34,371 bases of DNA from Clostridia bacterium (GCA_021152595.1 JAGKVC010000008.1:1-34371); one strand, 5' to 3'; numbered from the stretch's first letter, positions 8,375-15,791 are shown. Translations and numbers: made by a program. Notes: a model not told the origin generated them from the sequence alone.

Positions 8375-8593
8375 TCATTTTTCTGCCATGTGCATGATGT
8401 TCGTTCTGCCTAACATATAATCAACGGATACTCCGTAAAAATCGGCAAGTATCAGCAGATATTCGACAGGAATCGTCTGATACCCGCGCTCATAACGGGA
8501 ATAAACAGTCTGGCTTGTATGCAGAATCGCGGCAATCTGTGTTTGATTCAGGTCTCTGTCCTCGCGCAAGTCGCGCAGTCTTTGAAAATACAC
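8375..8593 (-). CDS. small XRE-family transcriptional regulator
   Basis: A 72-residue protein that is almost only a Cro/CI-type helix-turn-helix: LNQTQIAAILHTSQTVYSRYERGYQTIPVEYLLILADFYGVSVDYMLGR. It starts at a GTG (8591-8593) preceded by GGGAG. It is divergent from the nuclease-like gene at 8741; two copies of TAGTAC-N6-GTACTA in the shared region are natural operator candidates. The GTG start is inside the arm of a hairpin formed by CACAAAA and TTTTGTG (8591-8616), with the ribosome site in its loop, so translation could also be controlled. The pairing with its neighbour suggests a local repressor. Confidence 0.85.
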   Translation of the reverse strand: MYFQRLRDLREDRDLNQTQIAAILHTSQTVYSRYERGYQTIPVEYLLILADFYGVSVDYMLGRTNIMHMAEK

Positions 8594-8616
8594 AAAATCA
8601 CACTCCCGGTTTTGTG
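8591..8616 (-). promoter_or_regulatory. hairpin over the start of the XRE regulator gene
   Basis: A perfect 7-bp inverted repeat (CACAAAA and TTTTGTG, 12-base gap). On the minus-strand transcript the GTG start codon is the end of the 3' arm and the GGGAG ribosome site lies in the loop. It may be a protein-binding palindrome or an RNA element limiting translation; the two cannot be separated by eye. Confidence 0.45.
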
Positions 8617-8635
8617 ATAATAACCGAAAAGTTTT

Positions 8636-8653
8636 TAGTACCGTTCGGTACTA
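8636..8653. promoter_or_regulatory. operator 1 of the XRE/nuclease cassette
   Basis: TAGTAC-CGTTCG-GTACTA; an 18-base inverted repeat whose last base abuts the -35 box of the nuclease-gene promoter. The same outer half-sites recur at 8691-8708. Confidence 0.7.
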
Positions 8654-8682
8654 TTGACTTTAGCATAATTTTGTGCTATACT
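8654..8682 (+). promoter_or_regulatory. promoter of the nuclease-like gene
   Basis: TTGACT (8654-8659), a 17-base spacer and TATACT (8677-8682): close to consensus. It is bracketed by operator 1 immediately upstream and operator 2 starting 9 bases after the -10 box, so a bound regulator would block it on both sides. Confidence 0.75.
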
Positions 8683-8690
8683 TTCTATAT

Positions 8691-8708
8691 TAGTACTTTT
8701 AAGTACTA
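8691..8708. promoter_or_regulatory. operator 2 of the XRE/nuclease cassette
   Basis: TAGTAC-TTTTAA-GTACTA, the same half-sites as operator 1, placed at the predicted transcription start. The distance between operator centres is 55 bases, about five helical turns, compatible with cooperative binding or a small loop. Confidence 0.7.
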
Positions 8709-8740
8709 GAATATTAGCGATTTAGAAAGGATGATAGAAA

Positions 8741-9613
8741 ATGAGCAGTGTAACAGGGCGAATCAGCGAGATCAAACAACCCTACGGCGGTTATCTGAAG
8801 CCGTCTGAGTTCCGTGTAACCGACTTAGATGACGGTATCACATTAAATGATACAGAAAACCTAAGCGGCTCTTCCATCGGATCAACCGTTGATTATTTAG
8901 CACGCTTCTTGAGTGGTACGCCTTTTCAGGAAGCATTCAAAATCCCGCTGACCGGTCTGAAATACGCCTTAAAATATAATGCCCGAATTGTCTCTGAACA
9001 AGAATATAAAGCACTCACAACCGAAATTACAGGATTAGACGATAAATCGGTTATCTACGCATGCAAACTCGCTTCGTTTGATATTTGGTCAAGAGATCAA
9101 AGCAGGGCGAAGCAACTGGCAATCGGTCAAACCTCTCCCGACACAGCGACAATACAGAATATTCAGACCATGACGAAGCGAACTCTCACTTTCTTTGAAA
9201 AATATGGTCCGATTGTAGAGCATGGTTTCCGTTTTGATCCAGCATCCGAGCAAATCACACTGGAAGATGGCTCAATCGGATATAATCTGGCTCCTTATTA
9301 CGATATGATGGCAGAACGGAAAGGCTCCTACGGCGGCTATACGCCGACAGTTGAAGCCGGAGAAGGTGATTATCTGACAAAGGATACAATCTGGGAATTG
9401 AAGGTTGTCAAATCCAGACTCACCAGTCAGGTCACCTTGCAACTGCTGATGTATTGGATTATGGGACTAAACTCCAAGCAAAAAAACTTCATGAACATCA
9501 GATATCTCGGTGTTTTCAACCCTCGTCTAAACAAGGTATATTTATATGATTTAGCTTCTATTTCTCAGGAAACAGTCCGAACTGTAAGTAAGGAAGTTAT
9601 TTGCTACGAATGA
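8741..9613 (+). CDS. PD-(D/E)XK-like nuclease protein under XRE control (unknown family)
   Basis: A 290-residue soluble protein with AGAAAGGATG ahead of its ATG. Residues 207-240 read as a PD-(D/E)XK core: Asp210 in GEGDYL, Glu219 and Lys221 in WELKV, then a helix with Gln230 and Gln234 (QVTLQLLMYW), like the Q-Y motif of RecB/Cas4-type nucleases. I do not recognise the N-terminal ~200 residues. The gene is visibly AT-richer than its neighbours, is monocistronic, ends at a shared terminator and is divergent from a small XRE regulator. This fits a transferred cassette; a defence or DNA-processing role is inference. The nuclease reading rests on one short motif. Confidence 0.65.
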   Translation: MSSVTGRISEIKQPYGGYLKPSEFRVTDLDDGITLNDTENLSGSSIGSTVDYLARFLSGTPFQEAFKIPLTGLKYALKYNARIVSEQEYKALTTEITGLDDKSVIYACKLASFDIWSRDQSRAKQLAIGQTSPDTATIQNIQTMTKRTLTFFEKYGPIVEHGFRFDPASEQITLEDGSIGYNLAPYYDMMAERKGSYGGYTPTVEAGEGDYLTKDTIWELKVVKSRLTSQVTLQLLMYWIMGLNSKQKNFMNIRYLGVFNPRLNKVYLYDLASISQETVRTVSKEVICYE

Positions 9614-9640
9614 ATCATATTATATCAATCATAAAAATAC

Positions 9641-9671
9641 GCCGCCCCGAAGCCCTGCGCTCCGGAGCGGC
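9641..9671. terminator. bidirectional terminator between convergent genes
   Basis: The arms GCCGCCCCGA and TCCGGAGCGGC form a stem with one mismatch, flanked by A-rich sequence on the left and T-rich on the right. It can serve the nuclease gene (plus) and the DUF4230 gene (minus). Confidence 0.7.
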
Positions 9672-9681
9672 ATATTATTTG

Positions 9682-10455
9682 TTAAGAAGCGTTTTCAAAC
9701 TTCACTTCGTAATTCCCCTTGACATTCGGGATCGACTCAATCAGATCCTTGATCAGAAGCTGTGCCCTTTCATCCGCAAGCGACAGCGCATTGCTTTTTT
9801 CGACGTTATCGAGCGCTTTCTCCTTGATCTGCTTTCTGAGATTGTTGTGATCCTCCTGCGTGAGCTTATTGAAGATCGACTGCTCATCGGTCACGACGGT
9901 CATGCTGCCCTCGTCCAGCTCATTCGACAGCACCGTTGATGCCGGAACCGCAACCGTCACGGTCTTCTTGACATTATTTGTTGAGACCTTTACCTTTGAA
10001 AAATCAATACCGGCTTTGATTGTTCCGTCCATGACGATAACCGCACATTTTCCGGTAAAGGGAATCTTCTGATTCCAGAAGCTGAACTGTTTTTTCTCGT
10101 CCAGAACGCCGACATTGGTATACCGGTACTCGATCGTTGCAAGCTCGCTGATCTCTGAGATCTGGCTCTCGATCTCCTGCGCATCCAGGACGACCTTCTT
10201 TTCCGCGATCATGGAATCAATCTTCTCCATTGCATCATGCAGCGATTGCTCCAGTCCGCTTTTCTCCTCGATTGCGATGTCATATTCTTCCTGTAATTTT
10301 TTCTTTGCTTCCTCTACGCGCTTGGTCATGATCTCATTCTGCGCGATCTGATCCTCCAGCATCCGCACCTGCTTCTTATGCCAAACGGAAGCACTGATAA
10401 AAAGCACAGCGAACACAAGCACAGCAGCACAAACAGCAGCCAGTATTTTTTTCAT
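9682..10455 (-). CDS. DUF4230 family membrane-anchored protein
   Basis: A 257-residue protein. Residues 4-26 form a signal anchor, residues ~30-95 a coiled coil rich in Lys/Glu, and residues ~100-255 the DUF4230 domain, recognised by SELATIEYRYTNVG followed by the GTIKAGIDFSKVKV strand pair. The domain is found outside the membrane in many Firmicutes and its biochemical role is unknown. AGGAGG lies 9 bases before the ATG. It has its own promoter and terminator, so it is a single-gene unit. Confidence 0.8.
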   Translation of the reverse strand: MKKILAAVCAAVLVFAVLFISASVWHKKQVRMLEDQIAQNEIMTKRVEEAKKKLQEEYDIAIEEKSGLEQSLHDAMEKIDSMIAEKKVVLDAQEIESQISEISELATIEYRYTNVGVLDEKKQFSFWNQKIPFTGKCAVIVMDGTIKAGIDFSKVKVSTNNVKKTVTVAVPASTVLSNELDEGSMTVVTDEQSIFNKLTQEDHNNLRKQIKEKALDNVEKSNALSLADERAQLLIKDLIESIPNVKGNYEVKFENAS

Positions 10456-10496
10456 TCTGACAATCCTCCTATGTATGATTCAGAACTGCTGCCCCC

Positions 10497-10525
10497 ATTA
10501 TATACCAGAATTCGACAAAACTCAA
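10497..10525 (-). promoter_or_regulatory. promoter of the DUF4230 gene
   Basis: On the minus strand TTGAGT (10520-10525), 17 bases, TATAAT (10497-10502). The distance to the ATG is about 40 bases. Confidence 0.65.
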
Positions 10526-10597
10526 TACCCGCACAGGATTTTGACCTATTACACAAAATTGCCGTTTCATAGTTATGAAGAATCACAAAAACGAAAA

Positions 10598-10623
10598 CGG
10601 CGCCCCCTGCACGGGGAACGCCG
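10598..10623 (-). terminator. stem-loop downstream of the HdeD-like gene
   Basis: CGGCG and CGCCG arms enclose CCCC/GGGG, giving a long GC hairpin with a small internal loop. It starts 11 bases beyond the stop of the minus-strand gene and is followed there by A/T-rich sequence including TTTTCGTTTTTG. Confidence 0.6.
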
Positions 10624-10633
10624 CCTCTTTCGT

Positions 10634-11149
10634 TCAGATTTTCTTTGCTTCCATCCAGAAGCCCGTTATGCCGTTGTACACGAGGATCACGCCGACGATC
10701 CGCACAAGCGTTGTGACCGCCGAAAACGGATTCAGGCAGATCAGCGCGCCGCATCCGATCGTGATGACAGAGAACACGAGCATCATGCGCGATGCCGGAT
10801 CGCCTGCCTGCTTTGCCTCCATCGCACGGATCAGATGTGCAATGCCGACAAACAGAATCACGATGCCTGCAAACATCGGGAAGACCGACGCCGCCTTCTC
10901 CGGACAGAGCATCAACAGAAATCCGGCTGCGACCGTCACCGCTGAGCTGACAAGCGCTGCATTGCCTGCTGCGTCCCGCATTTTGCTTCTGAGCTGCGGC
11001 ACCAGCTTCAGCGTCCCGATCAGAATCAGCACCAATCCGAAGCAGCGCACCAGCGTTGAGACCGCTGCGCCCGGCATCAGGATCAGCACCGCACCGAGTA
11101 CCGCCAGAAACACCGCGGCGCCCGGATTGTTGAGATTTTCCTTTACCAT
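10634..11149 (-). CDS. HdeD-like (DUF308) small membrane protein
   Basis: A 171-residue protein made of about six hydrophobic helices arranged as three repeats of the DUF308 pattern, with recurring motifs of the type ILMPGAAVSTLVRCFGLVLILIG, LLMLCPEKAASVFPMFAGIVILFVG and ALICLNPFSAVTTLVRIVGVILVYNG. Escherichia coli HdeD is linked to acid resistance; that role need not hold here. AAGGGGG precedes the ATG. It has its own promoter and terminator. Confidence 0.8.
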   Translation of the reverse strand: MVKENLNNPGAAVFLAVLGAVLILMPGAAVSTLVRCFGLVLILIGTLKLVPQLRSKMRDAAGNAALVSSAVTVAAGFLLMLCPEKAASVFPMFAGIVILFVGIAHLIRAMEAKQAGDPASRMMLVFSVITIGCGALICLNPFSAVTTLVRIVGVILVYNGITGFWMEAKKI

Positions 11150-11166
11150 AAGCTATTCCCCCTTGC

Positions 11167-11188
11167 GGCGGTTTTTTCCGCCTTTTTT
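11167..11188 (+). terminator. GC hairpin with T6 tract (plus orientation)
   Basis: GGCGG-T6-CCGCC-T6 has intrinsic-terminator form only on the plus strand, but no plus-strand gene ends here. On the minus strand it lies in the leader of the HdeD-like gene, just before its ribosome site. It may stop antisense transcripts or act as a leader structure. Confidence 0.45.
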
Positions 11189-11222
11189 ATGTTGAGATAC
11201 GGCAGTCCTTCTGCCTGATTCT

Positions 11223-11251
11223 ATTATACCTGAATTTGGAAGATATTGCAA
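11223..11251 (-). promoter_or_regulatory. promoter of the HdeD-like gene
   Basis: On the minus strand TTGCAA (11246-11251), 17 bases, TATAAT (11223-11228). The leader of ~65 bases contains the GGCGG/CCGCC hairpin. Confidence 0.65.
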
Positions 11252-11279
11252 GTGTTTTCATCATTTCTTCATGTTATTT

Positions 11280-12263
11280 TCAGGTTTCGTTCTTTTCCGG
11301 TGCAAGCCAGCCTTCGAGCCTGTTGTCCGCAATCCTGCCGTGCATGGCCGCTGCAAATTCCGGGAGCATTTCATCGAGATACTGCATGACCGGCTGACGC
11401 ACCGGCATGAGCTGCTCCCCGAGCTTCTGCCGGATCACAGTGCAGAGCTGCTCTGCCGGGACGCTGCCGTATTCCGCCTGTACCGCTTCGATCATATCCG
11501 CCGTGACAGATACCGAAGAGCCTTGTATATCGCAGAGAAGCCGGATTACAAAATGCCGCAGGACAAGCTCCGCGATATTCTCCGCAATCATATCGGGGGA
11601 TGTCAGGAAGCGCTTTGCATAGCGTGTCATCATTGCCAGAATATCCGCCGGATCAAAGCAGCAGAGGAAGTCGCTCTCGATGCTCAGAGACGCATAATAC
11701 CGGCAGACACCGACCGCGCCGTTCTCCGGAATCTGTCTGCCGCAGAGCAGCGGATAGGAGTACGAAACTTTTGTATCGGTTGCACGGAAGCGCGCATCAT
11801 ATTTTGTACAAAATTGCTCAAAATCCTTGAGCAGCGCATGGAAAAAGGAGGTCTGCACAGGCTTTGTCTGCTTATACGCCTTGCGGAAATGCTCCTTTGC
11901 ATATTCATAGGCATGCACGGTCAGCAGCGCGCCCTGATCAAGCAGCTCTGTGAGCGGCATCGTCCGGAGCATCCCGAGCGCTTCTTCATCATCTTGAGCC
12001 GTCAGCAGGACGGCGTCAAGCTGCGTGAACACCGATGCATAAAACGCCTCCGCCTGTCTGCGCGTGACCGTCGTGCTTCTGCCTGCTGTATACTGCGCGG
12101 CACGCTCTGCCGCTGCATGCTGTAAGCCGCTGCGCAGTGCCTCCAGCCGTTCCGCAGGCAGCAGACCGTTCGCAGCAGTCGCCTGAAGCAGATGCATCGT
12201 ATAATCCTTATGCGGCAGAGGCGACTGTAATGCATCCGCCGAAATGATCTGCATATCCGCCAT
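11280..12263 (-). CDS. DUF6179 family protein
   Basis: A 327-residue soluble protein. The ATG at 12263 is one base after the stop of the upstream gene with AGGAG about 10 bases before; the frame extends upstream but overlaps the other gene in a different frame. The segment YTAGRSTTVTRRQAEAFYASVF near residue 65 resembles the YTSGESSSV-type N-terminal signature that I recall for DUF6179 proteins, which occur next to DUF6323 genes in Clostridia. It is rich in helices and has no membrane segment. The function is unknown; translational coupling suggests the two products act together. Confidence 0.65.
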   Translation of the reverse strand: MADMQIISADALQSPLPHKDYTMHLLQATAANGLLPAERLEALRSGLQHAAAERAAQYTAGRSTTVTRRQAEAFYASVFTQLDAVLLTAQDDEEALGMLRTMPLTELLDQGALLTVHAYEYAKEHFRKAYKQTKPVQTSFFHALLKDFEQFCTKYDARFRATDTKVSYSYPLLCGRQIPENGAVGVCRYYASLSIESDFLCCFDPADILAMMTRYAKRFLTSPDMIAENIAELVLRHFVIRLLCDIQGSSVSVTADMIEAVQAEYGSVPAEQLCTVIRQKLGEQLMPVRQPVMQYLDEMLPEFAAAMHGRIADNRLEGWLAPEKNET

Positions 12264-12264
12264 T

Positions 12265-13092
12265 TTACTGCATCTCCTCTCCCGTTTCCGAATCCCAGTC
12301 CTCGGTCTTCTGCGCCCATTCCGCCTCCTGCCGCGCGCTCGGCAGCAGGAACGCCGGATTGCGCCGCAGTGCCTCCTCCAGCTCCTCCGCGAAGGTGCCG
12401 CGCGAATGCTGCTCTGCCGGATCCTGCACATAATCGCGCAGATAGCCGCCGAACATATCGCGGTGCATTTCCTCGCGGTAAGCGTAGTCATACTGTTCCT
12501 CGTCATATTCGGCTTCATAGGCATCCTCTGCGGATTCCTGCGCGATCTTATCCGCATAGAGCATCCGCATTTCGGGATCACCGAGATCCGCTGCATGCTG
12601 CTTACGCTCCGCCGCACGCACCTCGAGCAGTCTGCGCATCGCAGGGATCAGGATGCGCTCCGCCTGTGCGAGCATCTCACCGGCATCGCCGCTGCATGTC
12701 GGGCTGACATAGAATCTGTACATATAATCGAGAATCGCGTTATCCGAAAGCACACAATCCGGATCGTCTCCGGTATCGTAGAGCGCCTGCAAATCCCCCT
12801 TGAGCTGATAGAATGCCTCAGTCAGCTCCGCGATCTGTGCGGCATAATTGCTGCCGAACAATCCCGAGGGCAGAAACCAGCGGATCAGCCGCGGCGTAAT
12901 GCTGCCGCCGAACTGCACAAGCTCCTGCGAACGGATCGCCGTCTGTGCAGTCTGCATCAGCATTTCTGCATCCGCAGGCGTCAGCGCCAGCCCGTAATAG
13001 GATTCGGCATCGCGGTTTGTCGCAAGGATCTGTGCGCGCTGCTGTGCAGGTGTCAGCAGCGAAAAACCGCTCAGTGCAAGTGAAAAATCCAT
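12265..13092 (-). CDS. DUF6323 family protein
   Basis: A 275-residue soluble, mostly helical protein. The part NRDAESYYGLALTPADAEMLMQTAQTAIRSQELVQFGG matches the pattern I recall for DUF6323 (YGLxL, then E-x-V-x-FGG), followed by a helix with NYAAQIAELTEAFYQLK and an acidic C-terminal third with many Glu/Asp/Tyr. The function is unknown. It is first in a two-gene unit with the DUF6179-like gene, with only one base between stop and start. Confidence 0.65.
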   Translation of the reverse strand: MDFSLALSGFSLLTPAQQRAQILATNRDAESYYGLALTPADAEMLMQTAQTAIRSQELVQFGGSITPRLIRWFLPSGLFGSNYAAQIAELTEAFYQLKGDLQALYDTGDDPDCVLSDNAILDYMYRFYVSPTCSGDAGEMLAQAERILIPAMRRLLEVRAAERKQHAADLGDPEMRMLYADKIAQESAEDAYEAEYDEEQYDYAYREEMHRDMFGGYLRDYVQDPAEQHSRGTFAEELEEALRRNPAFLLPSARQEAEWAQKTEDWDSETGEEMQ

Positions 13093-13123
13093 GCTTTTGC
13101 CTCTTTTCTCTCTGAATCGGGCA

Positions 13124-13154
13124 GCGGAACAGCATGCAGATTGTGCCGTTCCGC
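13124..13154 (-). promoter_or_regulatory. leader stem-loop of the DUF6323 operon
   Basis: The arms GCGGAAC and GTTCCGC (extended by a further GC pair after a mismatch) form a stem within the ~80-base leader between the promoter and the ribosome site. It has no T tract. A role in leader control is only a suggestion. Confidence 0.4.
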
Positions 13155-13176
13155 CGCATCATCTTCCTGTCTGATT

Positions 13177-13205
13177 ATTATACAACATTCCCCCGATTTT
13201 GTAAA
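13177..13205 (-). promoter_or_regulatory. promoter of the DUF6323-DUF6179 operon
   Basis: On the minus strand TTTACA (13200-13205), 17 bases, TATAAT (13177-13182). Confidence 0.65.
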
Positions 13206-13237
13206 GGTCGCCGCATGCAATTTCATTCTCCGCGCCG

Positions 13238-13266
13238 TTGCAATCCGCAGCGCGGTGTGCTATAAT
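13238..13266 (+). promoter_or_regulatory. promoter of the YqiA-like gene
   Basis: TTGCAA (13238-13243), 17 bases, TATAAT (13261-13266), with TGTGC before the -10 box. It is ~38 bases upstream of the ATG at 13304. Confidence 0.7.
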
Positions 13267-13303
13267 GATATCAGATCCATGTAAACCCGAAAGGAGAAGC
13301 CCT

Positions 13304-13819
13304 ATGAAAATCCTGAACCTGCACGGCTACCGCGGCGATCCGCAGAACTGCGCCTGCACAGCACTCAAAGCGCGCGGACAGACCGTTTTTTCGCCGTCAC
13401 TCGATTATGACAGCCTGTCGCCGGAAACGATCCTCGGCGCACTGCGCAAGCTGATCATGACCGAACGGATCGACATGCTTGCCGGAACCAGTCTCGGCGG
13501 ATTCTATGCCGCGGTGCTTGCGGCGGAATACGGATTGCCGGTGCTGCTTGTCAATCCCTGCCTGATGCCGTTTCTGCATCTGCCGCGCCTCGGCTATACC
13601 GGTGATATCAGACCGTATATCACGCTGTTTGCTTCGGTCGGAAAGCTCAGTTCCGATCAGGTGAGCTGCATCGTCGGCGGCGCGGATGAGATCATCGACA
13701 CGCACGATTTCGCGGAACGGCTCTTCGGCAATGCGCGCTTCCGCATCGTTCCCGAGGGGAAGCATGCCGGCGCGACACTGCATCTTGAGGAATATCTGGA
13801 AGCAGTCCTCCCCGATTGA
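13304..13819 (+). CDS. YqiA-like alpha/beta-hydrolase (esterase)
   Basis: A 171-residue protein beginning MKILNLHGYRG, the strand and HG oxyanion motif of the YqiA/UPF0227 esterases. The nucleophile elbow is GTSLGGFYAA with Ser63; the acid is probably in VGGADEIID and the catalytic histidine in EGKHAG near the C-terminus. Escherichia coli YqiA is an esterase with unclear natural substrate. The ATG at 13304 is preceded by AAGGAG; an in-frame extension upstream lies across the promoter and is not credible. It ends in TGA and is followed by a strong terminator. Confidence 0.85.
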   Translation: MKILNLHGYRGDPQNCACTALKARGQTVFSPSLDYDSLSPETILGALRKLIMTERIDMLAGTSLGGFYAAVLAAEYGLPVLLVNPCLMPFLHLPRLGYTGDIRPYITLFASVGKLSSDQVSCIVGGADEIIDTHDFAERLFGNARFRIVPEGKHAGATLHLEEYLEAVLPD

Positions 13820-13847
13820 TCCGCTGCTTTCATTTGAATTATGCAAA

Positions 13848-13892
13848 GCCGCCCGGTTCAGCTTTGAACCGGGCGGCTTCCGTTTTTGTTTT
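13848..13892. terminator. bidirectional intrinsic terminator
   Basis: GCCGCCCGGTTCA and TGAACCGGGCGGC form a 13-bp perfect stem, followed on the plus strand by a T-rich tract. It terminates the YqiA-like gene and probably the convergent minus-strand gene, whose stop codon at 13891 lies in the T tract. Confidence 0.9.
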
Positions 13893-15174
13893 ACGGCTTT
13901 GCATTTGCCGGATAATCCTCCGGCAGAATCGAATAATCATAGACAACCGGAGCGTCCATTCCGCAATCCACCGTCAGGCAGAAATCCGAATGAAATTTCA
14001 TATCCGTGATAATCCAGTCGCCGACTGCATAGTTCGGTTTCTCCTCCATATTATAATGGATTTCAAGGAAACCGTCTTTGAGCAGAAGCTCCTGCGTAAA
14101 GCCGTCATAGACCGGATGCAGGCTGTCGGTTGCCATTGCGCGGAATGCCCAATGCTCTGTAACCGGCTCCAGCGCTGCGACCTTTTGGCTCGTATCACCG
14201 ATATGGATATCATCAAAATCACTATAGGAGAGCGCTTTCGACATCCATGCCGTATGCGACATTGCCGAATTATCATAGAAGGTATAGAGCAGTCCGCCCT
14301 GCTGCATTTTCTGGATGCCGTACATGCGGTGATCGTCGATTTTGCGCAGCAGCTCGATCGGATGCCGTTCATTCCACGAAAGCAGCGTCTCGACATGGGA
14401 AAAATTCGGATTCCAGCGATACCCGAAATAGTAGAGATCGGCAATCTCCTCGTGCAGCACCTCATCATACGGTTTGTCGGTGATCGCCGCTTTGAGAATC
14501 GCGTTGTACTTCGCCTGCTGCCGCTGCTCATAAGTCATGCCGTCATTTTTCGTCTCCGCCGCTTTGGTCACTTCCGCCGCGGCTGTTGTCACGGGCTGCT
14601 TTTCTGCTGTGACTGCGGGCTTTGCGGTTGTCTGCGTCGGAGCTGCATTCGTCTCCGTCTTCTGTGCCGCAGTGCCGGATGCCCTGCCCGCTGCCTTCGT
14701 CTGCTCCGTAACCTTTTTCGCCTGCGTTTCGGTGCTGACTGCCTGCGCTGTTCCGGTTATATTCGCAGTCTGTTCTGCGGACTGCGCCGCATTGACGGTT
14801 GTCGCGGCGGCAGCAGCGGAAAGCTCCGTCACGGTATCCGTTCCGGTGACCTCCTCGATCTCCTGCACCGCAGATGCGGCGGATTCCGCTGCGGTCTCTG
14901 CGCGCTCAGTCTGCCGGATGTGCATGATGCCGACAACACCGGCGACACATGCCGCCGCACTCGCAAGCACTGCGAGATACCGCATTGCACCGCCGAGCGG
15001 CTTCTGCGAAACAGTGACCGTCGGCGCACCGTCCTGCCGCAGCGGCACGGATGTATGCAAAATCGAACCGCCGACTGTTCCGTCCTTTTGTGCCGGATCG
15101 TGTTCATCGAGCATTTCTTTGACATAATCCGCTCTCACATCGCTAAGCGCATCCATAAATTCGATCGGTTTCAA
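13891..15174 (-). CDS. membrane protein paired with the ECF sigma factor (probable anti-sigma or regulon partner)
   Basis: A 427-residue protein. It starts at a TTG (15172-15174) that overlaps the sigma-factor stop codon, with GGAGGGA just upstream; the first ATG is at residue 7. Residues 1-60 are a cytoplasmic part, ~66-86 a single membrane helix, ~90-215 an Ala/Thr-rich low-complexity linker, and ~215-427 an extracytoplasmic domain that I do not recognise, rich in Tyr, Trp and His. Overlap with the sigma gene and one membrane crossing fit an anti-sigma-like sensor, but no zinc-finger (ZAS) motif is seen in its N-terminus, so this role is inference. The linker resembles those of secreted Ruminococcus proteins. 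Confidence 0.65.
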   Translation of the reverse strand: MKPIEFMDALSDVRADYVKEMLDEHDPAQKDGTVGGSILHTSVPLRQDGAPTVTVSQKPLGGAMRYLAVLASAAACVAGVVGIMHIRQTERAETAAESAASAVQEIEEVTGTDTVTELSAAAAATTVNAAQSAEQTANITGTAQAVSTETQAKKVTEQTKAAGRASGTAAQKTETNAAPTQTTAKPAVTAEKQPVTTAAAEVTKAAETKNDGMTYEQRQQAKYNAILKAAITDKPYDEVLHEEIADLYYFGYRWNPNFSHVETLLSWNERHPIELLRKIDDHRMYGIQKMQQGGLLYTFYDNSAMSHTAWMSKALSYSDFDDIHIGDTSQKVAALEPVTEHWAFRAMATDSLHPVYDGFTQELLLKDGFLEIHYNMEEKPNYAVGDWIITDMKFHSDFCLTVDCGMDAPVVYDYSILPEDYPANAKP

Positions 15175-15737
15175 ATGAATCCCTCCTCCTTCAAAAAATG
15201 GTTCAGCTTTTTCCGTGTGCGCATCAGCGAGATTTTAACCGCGCTGCTGCTCATCTGATAATATTCCACAATTTCGCGGACGGAGTCTGCCAGATAATAT
15301 CGCCGCATAAAGATTTTCCGCGTCTGCGGCGTAAGCGTTTCCAGAAAGCGGTTGACCGCTTCCGTCAGCTCGCGTTTTTCAACGGCAGCGCTGACATTTT
15401 CATCTGATGCAAGTGTATCCTGAAGCTCATCCAGAGCCTCATTGAACTGTGTTCCGCCGCGCTTCTGCGCTGTCTGCACATGATAGCGGTCGATTGCCAG
15501 ATGACGGATCAGCGTTATGAGATAGCCGCGCAGGCTCTTCGGCATATTCGGCGGAATGGTCTGCCATGTTCGCAGCAGCAGGTCGCTGAGGCACTCCTCG
15601 GCATCCTCTCTGTTTCCGAGGATGTCATAGGCGAGCTTTGAACAGAGCTTTCCGTAATCCTGCCGGATCTGCTCCAATGCCGATTCATCACGCTTCTGCA
15701 GCAGCGAAAGAATCCGGTCTTCATGATTCTGTTCCAT
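15171..15737 (-). CDS. ECF-type RNA polymerase sigma factor
   Basis: A 188-residue protein. The ATG at 15737 has GAGGAGGTG about 9 bases upstream; a GTG four codons earlier lies inside that site and is rejected. Region 2 is at residues ~20-90 (KLAYDILGNREDAEECLSDLLLRTWQ, then GYLITLIRHLAIDRYH) and region 4 at ~125-185 (LTPQTRKIFMRRYYLADSVREIVEYYQMSSSAVKISLMRTRKKL), the -35-binding helix-turn-helix. It is preceded by an ECF-type promoter similar to that of the other sigma factor here, which suggests autoregulation. It is cotranscribed with the overlapping membrane protein. Confidence 0.93.
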   Translation of the reverse strand: MEQNHEDRILSLLQKRDESALEQIRQDYGKLCSKLAYDILGNREDAEECLSDLLLRTWQTIPPNMPKSLRGYLITLIRHLAIDRYHVQTAQKRGGTQFNEALDELQDTLASDENVSAAVEKRELTEAVNRFLETLTPQTRKIFMRRYYLADSVREIVEYYQMSSSAVKISLMRTRKKLNHFLKEEGFI

Positions 15738-15764
15738 GCGGTATCTCACCTCCTCGCTTACTGG

Positions 15765-15791
15765 GACGGGATTTTTTCCGAAACGGTTACA
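15765..15791 (-). promoter_or_regulatory. ECF-type promoter of the first sigma operon
   Basis: On the minus strand TGTAAC (15786-15791), 17 bases, CGTC (15765-15768), with an A/T tract just upstream. The same TGTAAC/CGTC pair occurs before the second sigma gene. The motif form (AAC at -35, CGTC at -10) is that of ECF sigma factors. Confidence 0.7.
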
